Shown: positions 45,485-54,441 of the stretch, piece after piece
How the letters are laid out: each line of letters begins with the position of its first letter
Numbering within the stretch: position 1 is the stretch's first letter
From: Cephaloticoccus primus
GTDB taxonomy: Bacteria > Verrucomicrobiota > Verrucomicrobiia > Opitutales > Opitutaceae
DNA: 64,000 bases
NCBI RefSeq assembly: GCF_001580015.1
Contig: NZ_LSZQ01000009.1
Coordinates: 1 to 64,000, forward strand
Direction of reading: 5' to 3'
The notes under the pieces: model-generated
The model's input: the letters and a program-made list of their open reading frames with translations, nothing else
Database searches by the model: none
What the model was told of the DNA's origin: nothing
Translations under genes and position numbers: made by a program

Positions 45485-47122
45485 ATGCAGTCCTGGCTAA
45501 AATTCCTCGGCCCAGTAGCCGTCGTCTTCTCCATTTTTCCGCTCCTGCTAGGGGCCTGCTCCAAGCGCGAGACGGTGGTCGATCAAGCGACCCGCGAGGG
45601 AATCATGATCGTGGGAAATGGTGTGGAGCCCGCCGTTCTCGACCCGCAGACGAATACGGGGCTCGCGGAGGGGCACATCCTCGACACCTTGTTCGAGGGA
45701 CTCGTGCGCACCGACCCCGAGACGCTGGAGGCGATCCCGGGCGTGGCGACCCACTGGGAGGTCTCGGAGGATGGGCTGCGCTACACCTTCTACCTGCGTC
45801 ACGATGCGTCCTGGTCGGATGGGCGGGCGGTCACGGCACACGATTTTTATGCATCCTACAGGCGGGTGCTCTCCGTGTGGACGAACTCGGAAAACGCTGA
45901 GCAGTTTTACCCGATTGCGGGGGCCGAGCTCTATCACAAGGGGAAGTTAAGGGATTTTACTCAGGTGGGCTTTCGGGTGATCGACGATCACACCCTCGAA
46001 TTGCGGCTGCGCCACGCCACGCCACTTCTCCCGCAGTTGATGACGGGGCGCGCGTGGTACCCGGTGCCGATGCATGTGCTGGAGCGGCTGGGGGATCCCC
46101 TGGCCCCGGGGAATCCCTGGACGCGGCGCGTGGAGACTTTTGTCAGTAACGGCCCCTTCAAACTCAAGGCGTGGAGGCGGGGGGAGTTTCTGGAGGTCGA
46201 GCGCAATCCGCACTACTGGGGCCGCGACACCGTGCGGCTAAACGGCGTGCGTTTCGTCCCGATCAGCGGAGAGGCCGAGGAGGCGGCCTTTCTCTCGGGC
46301 AAGCTGCATAAGACGATCTCTGTGGTGCTGGGGCGTACCGAACGGTACGCGCGGGAATCTCCGTCGCCCCTGCGGTCGTCGCCTGCATCGGGGATTTACT
46401 TTTACCTGTTCAATGTGAAGCGCGCCCCCTTCACGGATGTGCGTGTGCGGCGGGCTCTCGCGATGGCTGTCGATCGGGAAAAACTGGTGAGCGAGGTCAC
46501 GCGCAGCGGCGAGCGGCCTGCCTATCACTTAACCCTGGAAGAGGAGGGGACAGGCTATTCGGGCCGTGCTCGCACGCGGCTCGACTACGATGAGGCGCGG
46601 CGCCTCCTGGCCGAGGCGGGCTATGCGGGGGGGGAGGGGCTGCGGCCGATCACGCTTTTGTACAACATCAACTCGGGCTGGCACCAAAGCATAGCCGAGT
46701 CGATTGCCGAGGACTGGCGGCGCGAGCTCGGCATTCAGGTAGCGCTGGAGGGGCAGGAGTGGGCGGTGTTTGGCGAGCGGCTCAGGCTTCAACTGTTTCA
46801 GCTCGCCCGCGCAGGAATCATTATCGAGCCCTACACGCCGCTGCGCTTCTTGAAGACATTCACCTCCACCTCGGCTTTTAATAACACGAGCTGGCAAAAC
46901 GCAGACTACGACCGGCTCGCTGCGGAGGTTGAGCTGCTTGATGACGAGGCCGAACAAAACGCGCGCATGCGGCGGATGGAGGAGATCTTGATGGAGGAGA
47001 TGCCAATGATCCCGATCTACTATTACACGACCCAGTACCTGCTTCACCCGAGCGTAAAGGGCTGGGTAGATAACATCAGCCGGCGGATGCCCTTCGAGCG
47101 CGCCTGGCTGGAAGCACGCTAA
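45485..47122 (+). CDS. OppA-type peptide-binding lipoprotein (SBP family 5)
   Basis: Periplasmic oligopeptide-binding component, 545 residues, anchored as a lipoprotein (lipobox LLGAC, lipidated Cys near residue 25). Family marks are EPAVLDPQTNTGLAEGHIL, LFEGLVRTDPET, GVATHWEVSEDGLRYTFYLR (all near the N-terminus), WSDGRAVTAHDFYASYRRVL, FVSNGPFKLKAWRRGEFLEV, NPHYWGRDTVRLNGVRF, VRRALAMAVDREKLV and the C-terminal EEMPMIPIYYYTTQYL. No oppBCDF genes adjoin it. The gene is divergent from panB. Its TAA stop forms part of a stem with 47170-47179. Confidence 0.9.
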   Translation: MQSWLKFLGPVAVVFSIFPLLLGACSKRETVVDQATREGIMIVGNGVEPAVLDPQTNTGLAEGHILDTLFEGLVRTDPETLEAIPGVATHWEVSEDGLRYTFYLRHDASWSDGRAVTAHDFYASYRRVLSVWTNSENAEQFYPIAGAELYHKGKLRDFTQVGFRVIDDHTLELRLRHATPLLPQLMTGRAWYPVPMHVLERLGDPLAPGNPWTRRVETFVSNGPFKLKAWRRGEFLEVERNPHYWGRDTVRLNGVRFVPISGEAEEAAFLSGKLHKTISVVLGRTERYARESPSPLRSSPASGIYFYLFNVKRAPFTDVRVRRALAMAVDREKLVSEVTRSGERPAYHLTLEEEGTGYSGRARTRLDYDEARRLLAEAGYAGGEGLRPITLLYNINSGWHQSIAESIAEDWRRELGIQVALEGQEWAVFGERLRLQLFQLARAGIIIEPYTPLRFLKTFTSTSAFNNTSWQNADYDRLAAEVELLDDEAEQNARMRRMEEILMEEMPMIPIYYYTTQYLLHPSVKGWVDNISRRMPFERAWLEAR

Positions 47123-47179
47123 AGAGGATGGCGGCAGGCTCTGATTTTGAGCCAATGAAGGGGAGCTCGATCCTCTTTA
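47120..47179 (+). terminator. Possible terminator of the OppA-like gene
   Basis: TAAAGAGGAT (including the stop codon) pairs with ATCCTCTTTA at 47170-47179; an inner stem GGCTC-tgatttt-GAGCC adds to it. The T run is only three bases, so termination strength is uncertain. Confidence 0.45.
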
Positions 47180-47229
47180 ATCCTGATCTAATCCCAATTT
47201 TTAAAAAATTAGGATTAGATCAGGATTAA
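47177..47229. repeat. AT-rich palindrome, downstream of fic
   Basis: A 53-nt near-perfect palindrome: TTAATCCTGATCTAATCC and its complement around TTTTTAAAAAA, with one mismatch. Related palindromes lie at 48967-49003 and 49018-49044 on the other side of fic. It is unlike the GC-rich MPE modules. Confidence 0.9.
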
Positions 47230-47233
47230 GCTT

Positions 47234-47538
47234 CCACTGCGCGCAAGCCGCACAGTTGGAAATGCTCCGATCTCTGGTCGGGCCTACAGGTCTGTATTTA
47301 CCCGTTAACCCAAAAACTCGCCCAAGCGGGTTTTTGTTTCATTCGCGCACGGGCTGAGGCACCTGACGAGATGCTAGGCGGGAGGGCGAGCGGCTCGCAA
47401 AATGGAGCGGTCGAAGACCGTGTCGCAACGCGACAGGGAATTGTTCAGCGTTTTGTTTTCGTTTCTGCGCCGCAGCGCAGAGCGAAAACAAAACCTTGAA
47501 TGGCCTGTGGCGCCCCGCCACCGCCCCACGCGCAGTGG
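47234..47538. repeat. MPE-7, palindromic element
   Basis: Left end CCACTGCGCGC (47234), right end a perfect ACCGCCCCACGCGCAGTGG (47520-47538), 11 nt from the fic stop. Hairpin A is reduced to one arm (AAGCCGCACAGTTGG). It keeps a CCCGTTAACCC segment with CGCCCAAGCGGG, the GAGCGGCTCGC piece, CGGTC-GAA-GACCG (47408-47420), TGTCGC-aac-GCGACA, and a variant of hairpin B with altered base (GCGTTTTGTTTTCG and CGAAAACAAAAC). Confidence 0.82.
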
Positions 47539-47549
47539 GAGCCCTCGCT

Positions 47550-48962
47550 TCATTTCTTGGCGAGTCGGGCCAGGCGGCTTTGCAGGCTCTTGGTGGGGCG
47601 AAACTGGTAGCGGCGGCTACTGCGGCTGGCTTCGAGAAAGCCGCGCTCCACGAGCTCAAACAGATCATCGCGTGCCGTCTGGTGGGTGACGCCGTGACTG
47701 CGAGCATGCGCGTAGATTTCGTATGCGGCACCCGGCTCGCGCAGCGCGTGCGCGAGCAGTGCTTGTTGGCGCGCGTTGAGCTCCGGGTACTTGTCCAGAA
47801 AACGCCCCACAGCATTGAGCTCGCGCGCCTTTTGCTCGCGTTGCTTGTACCGCTCTTCAATTGCCGCGCGGATGACTCCGACCTGGTGGAGGATGAAGTA
47901 GGTCAGGTCGTTGTCATCGGTCTCGGTGTGGAGGTAGGCTCTCGCGTAGCGAGTGGGCGCGCGGAGGATCACCTGCGAGATCGAGATCAACTCAAAGAGC
48001 GGGTAGCCCGTGCGCAGCATCGACCAGTAGAAGAGCGCCCGCGCGGTGCGGCCGTTGCCGTCGTAAAACGGGTGCAGGTAAGCCAGCCAGAAGTGCAGGA
48101 TGATCGCGCGCAGGACGGGGTGGATGAAGTCCGGCGCAGCGTCCTCGGCGCTGTTTGCGTTGTCTGCGTTATTTGCGGTATGATCGCTCGCGAGCGGGTT
48201 CCCCGCATTGGCAAATGCGAAGAACGCCTTCAGGAGCTTCGGCAGTTTTCTGGCATCCGGCGGGATGTGGAAATCCACTTCGCCAGTGAAGTCGCTCACG
48301 CGAATCTTCTCGCTGGCGAGGCGTAGCCGCCCCGAAGCATCGGGCTTTTCCAGTGTGTCTTGGGTCACGATCCGGTGCAGCTCCAGCAGGCGCTTCAGGT
48401 TCAGCGGCTGCGCAGCGACTTTGCGCAGGTGCTGCATCGCCCGGTAGTTGTTAAACACCATCTGCTCGCTGTTGTCTCTGGGTTTGCGCGCGGTGCGCAG
48501 CATCTCCTTGGCCACAGCGTGAGTCGTCCGTGCGCCTTCTAGTTGGCTGGAGGTAATCGCCTCTTCCACAAGCGTGCTGATCGTTGCCCGCTCGCTCCTG
48601 GCCTTCGCTTCGGTCTGCGAGTCATCCAGTGCTCTGGCGGCCCCTGCGAGCCCTTCTCCGAGGTCGAGTTGTTGTAAAAACGCACTGAGCGTCCACGGCA
48701 TCCCAAACACAAAGGGCTGCCCCTTGGCGTCGTGCAGGTCGATCTCGCGGTAGCTCGCGCTGCGGATCGTCTTCAGGATGAACCAGCATTCCTCAGCGCT
48801 GAATCCTGCGGGCATCTTCTTCCTCCTGAACTCATCCCAGTGCAGGTAGCGCGCGTCGTTTTTTACCCAGTAGGCGCGTTGGGCATGCAGCTCTAGTTGC
48901 CTCGCCTTCGGTATCTGGCGGGCGAGCTCAATCCAGCTGGGCGGCGACTTCGGGAATCTCAT
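47550..48962 (-). CDS. Fic domain protein with inhibitory helix and winged-helix end
   Basis: Likely AMP-transferase (or other NMP-transferase) acting on Ser, Thr or Tyr of target proteins. From the ATG at 48962 it has 470 residues; the frame's first codon at 48968 is TTG. An N-terminal helical domain contains the inhibitory motif SSQLEG (residues 138-143, S-x-x-x-E-G), typical of class II Fic proteins that are self-inhibited. The Fic core is HPFYDGNGRTAR with catalytic His297. The C-terminal 80 residues look like a winged helix (LNARQQALLAHAL, THQTARDDLFELVERGFLE), suggesting DNA binding. The gene stands alone, without an antitoxin gene, and is bracketed by AT-rich palindromes. Confidence 0.9.
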   Translation of the reverse strand: MRFPKSPPSWIELARQIPKARQLELHAQRAYWVKNDARYLHWDEFRRKKMPAGFSAEECWFILKTIRSASYREIDLHDAKGQPFVFGMPWTLSAFLQQLDLGEGLAGAARALDDSQTEAKARSERATISTLVEEAITSSQLEGARTTHAVAKEMLRTARKPRDNSEQMVFNNYRAMQHLRKVAAQPLNLKRLLELHRIVTQDTLEKPDASGRLRLASEKIRVSDFTGEVDFHIPPDARKLPKLLKAFFAFANAGNPLASDHTANNADNANSAEDAAPDFIHPVLRAIILHFWLAYLHPFYDGNGRTARALFYWSMLRTGYPLFELISISQVILRAPTRYARAYLHTETDDNDLTYFILHQVGVIRAAIEERYKQREQKARELNAVGRFLDKYPELNARQQALLAHALREPGAAYEIYAHARSHGVTHQTARDDLFELVERGFLEASRSSRRYQFRPTKSLQSRLARLAKK

Positions 48963-48966
48963 TTCC

Positions 48967-49003
48967 AATCTAATCCTGATTTTTAAAAAATTAGGATTAG
49001 ATT
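48967..49003. repeat. AT-rich palindrome abutting the fic start
   Basis: AATCTAATCCTGATTTTT followed by its near-complement (one mismatch). It begins 4 nt upstream of the fic ATG and so covers the ribosome-binding region. It could be an operator or an RNA hairpin controlling fic. Confidence 0.85.
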
Positions 49004-49017
49004 AGGATTAAACTGCA

Positions 49018-49044
49018 AATCCTGATTTTTAAAAAATCAGGATT
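49018..49044. repeat. AT-rich palindrome upstream of fic, second copy
   Basis: AATCCTGATTTTT and AAAAAATCAGGATT form a perfect palindrome sharing its core with the copies at 47177 and 48967. It lies about 55 nt upstream of the fic ATG. Confidence 0.88.
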
Positions 49045-49060
49045 AGATTGGGATCAGGCT

Positions 49061-49386
49061 CCCGCTGCGCCTGGGGCAGGGGGACGGTGTTCCCTGCCAT
49101 CTAATTTGCGATTTTGCGCGTGCGCCCTCCCTCCTGGCGTCTCGTCAGGTGCATCAGCCCGTGCGCGAATGAAGCGGAAACCAACTTGGGCGGATTTTTC
49201 GGGTTAACGGGAAAATGCTGGTCTGACGCGGCGGCAACGACGCCGCGCAAAATGAGTTGCTGGAAGACCGCCCGATCAGAGATCGGATATTTCCAACTGT
49301 GCGGTTTGTTTGGCGGGCGGAACGCCCGCCAAACAAACCGCACAGTAAATGGCAGGGGACACCGTCCCCCGCCCCACGCGCAGTGG
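49061..49386. repeat. MPE-8, palindromic element
   Basis: Lies between the fic start and the gnd stop. The left end is mutated (CCCGCTGCGCCTGGGGC); the right is GCCCCACGCGCAGTGG. Hairpin B is reduced to its left arm (near 49103). Hairpin A is intact with 24-bp perfect arms (49296-49319, 49323-49346, loop GAA). Between them lie GAATGAAGCGGAAACC, GGGTTAACGGG, and a GCGGCG-gcaacga-CGCCGC hairpin within 49223-49248, the stretch also found inside coaX. GGGGACACCGTCCCC precedes the right end. Confidence 0.88.
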
Positions 49387-49437
49387 GAGCCTAGGACCCT
49401 GTTTATCGGGCATGCGCCCCCGAAGGGGCGCTCTCGT

Positions 49438-50955
49438 TTACGCCTTGAGCTGCGGGCGCGCCGCGTCGGGCCAGTCGATGTGGAAGAAGGCACCGCGCTT
49501 TTGGTCGACGCGTTCGTAGGTGTGTGCGCCGAAGTAGTCGCGTTGCGCTTGCAGCAGGTTGGCGGGCAGGCGGGCGGAGCGGTAGCCGTCGTAGTAAGCG
49601 AGCGCCGAGGCAAAGGTCGGCACGGGGATGCCGTTTTCGGCGGCCAGGCTCACGACTTTGCGCCAGTTGGTCTGGGCGTCCTGGATCGTCTTGTTGAAGT
49701 ACGGGTCGAGCAGCAGGTTCGCGAGCTTCGGGTTTTTCGCGTAGGCCTCGGTGATCTTCTGGAGGAAGGCCGCGCGGATGATGCAGCCGCCGCGCCAGAT
49801 TTGGGCGATCTTGCCGAAGTTGAGCTTCCAGCCGAACTCGTCCTGAGCCTGGCGCATGAGCTGGAAGCCCTGTGCGTAGGAGCAGATTTTCGAGCAGTAG
49901 AGCGCGTCGCGAATCGCTTCGATGAGTGCTTTCTTTTTGGCGGACGAGACGGCGGCGGCTTTGGCGACCTTGGGGCCTTTCAGGATTTTGGCGGCGGCGA
50001 CGCGCTCTTCCTTGATGGCGGAGAGGCAGCGCGAGAAGACGGACTCGGTGATGGTCGGCGCGGCCACGCCCATATCGAGCGCGTTGACGGAGGTCCACTT
50101 GCCGGTGCCTTTTTGGCCGGCGGTATCGAGGACGACATCGACGAGCGGTTTCTTCGTGACGGGGTCTTTCTGTTTTAAAATGTCGGCGGTGATCTCGATC
50201 AGGAAGCTGTCGAGCACGCCTTTGTTCCAGTCGGTAAAGATCGCGCCCATCTCGGCGGGCTTGAGCCCGAGCAGGCCCTTCATCAGGTCGTAGGCTTCGC
50301 AGATCATCTGCATGTCGCCGTACTCGATCCCGTTGTGAACCATCTTCACGTAGTGGCCTGCGCCGTTTTCGCCGATGTAGGTGGTGCAGGGGACGCCGCC
50401 TTTTACGGGCTTGCCCGCGCTGGCGCCGAGCAGCGGTTTACCAGTCGTTTTATCGACCTTGGCGGCGATGGCCTTCCAGATCGGCTCCAGGTGTTTGAAT
50501 GCATCGCGGTCGCCGCCGGGCATGAGTGAGGGGCCGAAGCGCGCGCCTTCCTCGCCGCCGGAAACTCCGGAGCCGATGAACAGGAAGCCCTTTTCTTTGA
50601 GCGCTTTTTCGCGGCGGATCGTATCCGTCCACAGCGCGTTGCCACCGTCGATGATGATGTCTCCGGGCTCGAAGACTTCGCACAGGCCGTCGATCACCGC
50701 GTCGGTAGGGCGGCCGGCCTGGACGAGGATGATCGCCTTGCGCGGGCGGGCCAGCGATTGGGCGAATTCCCTGAGCGTTTTGGTGGCGACGAGGCCACCG
50801 GGCGTGTCGGGATTTTCGGCGACGAACTTTTCGGTCTTCTCGGTCGTACGGTTGTAGACCGAGATTTTGAAGCCGTGGTCGGCGATGTTAAGCGCGAGGT
50901 TTTGACCCATCACGGCGAGCCCGATGAGTCCGATGTCGGAGCGTTCTTTGGCCAT
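49438..50955 (-). CDS. gnd: 6-phosphogluconate dehydrogenase (decarboxylating)
   Basis: Pentose-phosphate enzyme: 6-phosphogluconate + NADP to ribulose 5-phosphate + CO2 + NADPH. 505 residues. Marks are [74 protein letters not shown] (substrate loop), [22 protein letters not shown] with the catalytic Lys, [26 protein letters not shown] (around residues 262-288), and [14 protein letters not shown] with FHIDWP at the end. It stands alone; zwf is not adjacent. Confidence 0.95.
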   Translation of the reverse strand: MAKERSDIGLIGLAVMGQNLALNIADHGFKISVYNRTTEKTEKFVAENPDTPGGLVATKTLREFAQSLARPRKAIILVQAGRPTDAVIDGLCEVFEPGDIIIDGGNALWTDTIRREKALKEKGFLFIGSGVSGGEEGARFGPSLMPGGDRDAFKHLEPIWKAIAAKVDKTTGKPLLGASAGKPVKGGVPCTTYIGENGAGHYVKMVHNGIEYGDMQMICEAYDLMKGLLGLKPAEMGAIFTDWNKGVLDSFLIEITADILKQKDPVTKKPLVDVVLDTAGQKGTGKWTSVNALDMGVAAPTITESVFSRCLSAIKEERVAAAKILKGPKVAKAAAVSSAKKKALIEAIRDALYCSKICSYAQGFQLMRQAQDEFGWKLNFGKIAQIWRGGCIIRAAFLQKITEAYAKNPKLANLLLDPYFNKTIQDAQTNWRKVVSLAAENGIPVPTFASALAYYDGYRSARLPANLLQAQRDYFGAHTYERVDQKRGAFFHIDWPDAARPQLKA

Positions 50956-50999
50956 AAGTAGGCCGAGGTCACTAGAGGGCTGGCCGTGCGCAGCAACCG

Positions 51000-51092
51000 T
51001 TTATTGGGCCGAGCGCCGCCGCATGAATAAAAACGTATCGGCCATTGACGGATTGCGCTGCGGCTCTCGCAAATTAAACGGGTCTGCGACCC
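51000..51092. repeat. MPE remnant at the RNase D start
   Basis: Shares CTCGCAAATTAAACGGGTC and GGGTC-TGC-GACCC (51080-51092) with MPE-4 and MPE-1 but has no terminal repeats. The GGGTC hairpin ends 3 nt before the rnd ATG, where a ribosome site would be expected. It is the only piece of the family found between diverging genes. Confidence 0.6.
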
Positions 51093-51095
51093 AAA

Positions 51096-52277
51096 ATGAT
51101 AGCCTACCTCCCAGCGGCGTTGCGCCGTCTTTTCAAGCTCACAGTGCCTTCGCCTCCGCCTGCCTACACACTCATCGACCAGCCGGGGCAGCTCCAGCCG
51201 CTGCTCGACGCGCTCGCGGGTGTCCCCGAAGTGGCCTTGGACACCGAGGCCGATAACATGTACCACTACAAGACCCGCGTGTGCTTGCTCCAGTTTCTGG
51301 TCGGGCGGGAGGTCTTCATGGTCGATGCGCAGGCGCCGCTGCTAAAGCTCGACCCGCTCTGGGCCGCGCTCGCCGACAAGCACCTGATCATGCACGGTAG
51401 CGACTTTGACCTGCGGCTTTTGCACGACCTGTGCGGCTTCAGCCCGAAGAGCATTTTTGACACGATGCTCGCCGCGCAGCTCCTCAATCGTCCGCGCGTG
51501 GGGCTGGCCTCGCTCCTCGAAGATCACTTTCAGGTAAAGCTCTCGAAGGACTCGCAAAAGGCGAATTGGTCGAAGCGCCCGCTTACGAAAAAGATGCTCG
51601 ATTACGCGGCGCTCGACGTGTGGCACTTGCCCGCCCTGCGCGACATTCTCACGCGCGAGCTCGTGCGCCGCCGCCGCCTGGGCTGGCTCCAGCAGCAATG
51701 CGCTGCGCAGATCAAGTCGGGCCTCTCGGGCTTTTCCCCGCGCGACGAAAATGCGTGGCGGATCGGCAGGACGGAGAAGCTCCGCGATCGCGGGCTCAGC
51801 GTCTTGCATGCCGTGTGGCATTGGCGCGAAGAGACTGCCGAGCGGCTCGATGTGCCGGCCTTCAAGGTGTGCAATAACGAGCGCTTGTTCGCACTCGCGC
51901 AGGCCGCAGATGCGGGCGGTACGCTCGAATCGATCCTCGCGGGCGTCAACCTGGGCCGCCGCCACGAACGCTTGCTGCCGACCCTCACCGCGGCGCTGAA
52001 GCTGGGCCTTGAGCGCGACCCGCAGACCATTGAGCTGCGCCGCCGCCGCCGCCGCGACCCCAACAACATCCCGCTCACGCAAGCCGAGGTCGATCTCCAG
52101 CAGCGCATCCGCGAAGACCGCGACCGCGTCGCCCAAAAACTTTCGCTGGAGCCCACCCTCATCGCCAACCGCACCCAGCTGGCGCGAATCGCACGCGAGC
52201 CCCACGCGCTCGACGAAATCCTCCTGCCCTGGCAGGCCGAGCTCATCCGCCAAACGCCCGCGCTAAAAAGCGTGTAA
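51096..52277 (+). CDS. rnd: Ribonuclease D
   Basis: 3'-5' exoribonuclease of the DEDDy class that trims tRNA precursors and other small RNAs. 393 residues. Exonuclease motifs: VALDTEADNMY (Exo I, D and E), LIMHGSDFDLRLLHDL (Exo II), and KKMLDYAALDVWHLPAL (Exo III, Tyr and Asp). HRDC-like helical domains follow (WRIGRTEKLRDRGLSVLHAVWHWREETAE and a second repeat), as in RNase D proper. The ATG at 51096 follows an MPE remnant with no ribosome site. Confidence 0.92.
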   Translation: MIAYLPAALRRLFKLTVPSPPPAYTLIDQPGQLQPLLDALAGVPEVALDTEADNMYHYKTRVCLLQFLVGREVFMVDAQAPLLKLDPLWAALADKHLIMHGSDFDLRLLHDLCGFSPKSIFDTMLAAQLLNRPRVGLASLLEDHFQVKLSKDSQKANWSKRPLTKKMLDYAALDVWHLPALRDILTRELVRRRRLGWLQQQCAAQIKSGLSGFSPRDENAWRIGRTEKLRDRGLSVLHAVWHWREETAERLDVPAFKVCNNERLFALAQAADAGGTLESILAGVNLGRRHERLLPTLTAALKLGLERDPQTIELRRRRRRDPNNIPLTQAEVDLQQRIREDRDRVAQKLSLEPTLIANRTQLARIAREPHALDEILLPWQAELIRQTPALKSV

Positions 52278-52305
52278 AGCACGTGTGCGGCGCGACGGAA
52301 GACCG

Positions 52306-54441
52306 ATGAGTGTGGAGGGCGGAGCAAACATCGCGCGGCACCTCACCGCGATGGTGGCGCGCGAAGCCGAAGCCATCCGCGAGAACGAGCCGAGCAGGGA
52401 AGTGGGCAGCGCCCCCTCGACGGCGGGGCAAGGGCCCACCGCAAAAACAAGCGCGTCTGCGGTTCCGTGCCAAAACGAAGGGCCTGCGACTTCGCTCTCG
52501 GCCTCGCTCTGCGCGCTCAAAGTGCCGCGCGGTCGCCGCGGTGATGGGCGGGAGGGGCGGATCGACTACCTGACACTTTCCTTTGCGCAACTGGAAGCCG
52601 AGGTCGATGCGTGGTGCGCGCGGCTGTGCGGCGGCACCCGCGCGGCGAGCCAGTGGCGCGGTGTGCGCACGCTGGTGATGCTGCGGCAGGGGCTGCCGCT
52701 TATCGCGGTCGTGTTTGCACTCTTCAAACTCGGGGCGGTACCGATCGTGATCGACCCGGGCATGGGTTTGAAAAACTTCCTGCGCTGCGTGGCGCGCTCG
52801 CGCCCAAAAGCGCTCGTGGGGATCCCGCTCGCGCAGTGGCTTGGCCGCCTTTTCTTTCGCAAGTTTCGCAGCGTCGAGTGGCGTGTCTGGGCGAGCGGCT
52901 CGCTCACGCATCAACTCAGCCGCAGCGCGAACAAGGCGGCTTCCCGCGCGGGCGATTTTTCCGGTGCAACGGGTAACCCCGCTGCGCCGACGGCCTTTCC
53001 GGCAGTGACCGTTTCCGCAGATGAACTCGCGGCGATTTTATTCACGAGCGGCTCCACCGGCTCGCCGAAGGGTGTGTGCTACACGCACGGGATTTTTGAG
53101 GCGCAGCTCCGCCTGATTCGCGAGCACTACGGGATCGCGGCGGGCGAGGTGGACCTGCCGATGCTGCCGATCTTTGCGCTCTTTAATCCGGCGCTGGGGA
53201 TGACGACGGTCGTGCCCGAGATCGACCCGCGGCGCCCCGCCCAGGTCGACCCTGCAAAAATCGTGCAGGCGATTTTACAGGAGCGCGTGAGCAACTCCTT
53301 CGGCTCGCCGACACTGTGGTTGAAGATCAAGCGGCACTGCCTCGCGCGCGGCATCCAGCTTCCCTCGCTGCGGCGGATCCTCTGCGCGGGCGCGCCCGTG
53401 CCTGCCGAGCTCTGGGAGGATAACGCGCGCTGGCTGCCCAACGGCCAAATCCACAGCCCTTACGGGGCGACGGAGGCGCTGCCAGTTTGTTCGATCTCGG
53501 CAGGCGAGCTGGCGGAGCAGTTTTGCCCGCTTCGGCCCGCTGACGCACCCACCGATGCGCGACCATCGGGAGTGCGCCGAACGGGCCGGTCGGAGACCGC
53601 GCCAGGTAAAACGGCCTGCGCCCGTTGGGGCGCGTGTGTGGGGCGGCCGCTGCCCGGGATCGGCGTCAAGATTATCGAGATCGTTGATGGCCCGATTGCG
53701 ACGCTGGCAGAGGTGCGCGAGCTACCGCGCGGCGAAGTGGGTGAGATCGTCGTTTCCGGCCCCGTCGTCACCGAGTGCTACGACGGTCTGCCCGAAGCGA
53801 CCGCCCGCGCCAAGGTCTTCGACCTTCCCAATGAGACGGGCCGCTCGCTGACGCCTTCGCCCGATTTACTTAGCGGTGACTTGGCAGAACAGTCGCCCCC
53901 GCCTGGCACCGACGGGCGTCTAGCGGACGTGCGACCATCGGAAGCACGCCCAGTAAATCGGTCTGCGACCGCGCAAGATAACCGATGCTGCGTAGCCCAC
54001 CGGATGGGCGATGCGGGATATTTGGACGAGGCGGGTTTTCTTTGGTTTTGCGGGCGAGTGGTCGAGCGCGTGCAGACGCCGGGCGGCACGCTCTACACCG
54101 AGCCCTGCGAGCAAGTTTTTCGCAGTCATCCGCAGGTCGAGCGCTGCGCCTTGATCGGGCTGGGTGAGCCCGGCGCGCAAGTGCCCGCACTCGTTGTACA
54201 GCCCCGTGAGGCGGGCGCGACCGCGGAGGCGGGAGCTAGCGAATACAGCCGCGCCGACCTCGCACGCGAGCTTCGCGAGCTCGCCCTCGCGCACGAACAC
54301 ACCCGTGGAATCGAGCGCTTTTATTTTCATCCGAGCTTCCCCGTGGACGTGCGCCACAACGCAAAAATCCATCGCCACACGCTCGCTCGCTGGGCTTCGC
54401 AGAGTCGGGTCGCGCGGGTCTACATCCCTCAGGAAACATGA
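52306..54441 (+). CDS. oleC: OleC-like AMP-dependent synthetase (beta-lactone synthetase) with in-frame insertions
   Basis: ANL-superfamily enzyme; OleC converts a long-chain beta-hydroxy acid to a beta-lactone in head-to-head olefin synthesis. The ATG at 52306 has GGAAG 4 nt upstream and gives 711 residues, against roughly 550 in the family. Motifs: NIARHLTAMV start, LFTSGSTGSPKGVCYTHGIF (A3), YGATEALPV (A5), MGDAGYLDEAGFLWFCGR (A7), HNAKIHRHTLARWA (A10). The excess lies in three low-complexity blocks: about residues 28-70, 410-440 and 510-565. The last two contain palindromes and a GGTC-nnn-GACC hairpin shared with the intergenic elements. Overlap of 4 nt with oleD supports the assignment. 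An alternative is another long-chain acyl-CoA ligase. Confidence 0.82.
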   Translation: MSVEGGANIARHLTAMVAREAEAIRENEPSREVGSAPSTAGQGPTAKTSASAVPCQNEGPATSLSASLCALKVPRGRRGDGREGRIDYLTLSFAQLEAEVDAWCARLCGGTRAASQWRGVRTLVMLRQGLPLIAVVFALFKLGAVPIVIDPGMGLKNFLRCVARSRPKALVGIPLAQWLGRLFFRKFRSVEWRVWASGSLTHQLSRSANKAASRAGDFSGATGNPAAPTAFPAVTVSADELAAILFTSGSTGSPKGVCYTHGIFEAQLRLIREHYGIAAGEVDLPMLPIFALFNPALGMTTVVPEIDPRRPAQVDPAKIVQAILQERVSNSFGSPTLWLKIKRHCLARGIQLPSLRRILCAGAPVPAELWEDNARWLPNGQIHSPYGATEALPVCSISAGELAEQFCPLRPADAPTDARPSGVRRTGRSETAPGKTACARWGACVGRPLPGIGVKIIEIVDGPIATLAEVRELPRGEVGEIVVSGPVVTECYDGLPEATARAKVFDLPNETGRSLTPSPDLLSGDLAEQSPPPGTDGRLADVRPSEARPVNRSATAQDNRCCVAHRMGDAGYLDEAGFLWFCGRVVERVQTPGGTLYTEPCEQVFRSHPQVERCALIGLGEPGAQVPALVVQPREAGATAEAGASEYSRADLARELRELALAHEHTRGIERFYFHPSFPVDVRHNAKIHRHTLARWASQSRVARVYIPQET

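Noticed and set aside
47550-48962. Fic-antitoxin pair
   Set aside because: No small gene adjoins fic. The protein carries its own inhibitory motif (SSQLEG), so a separate antitoxin is not expected.
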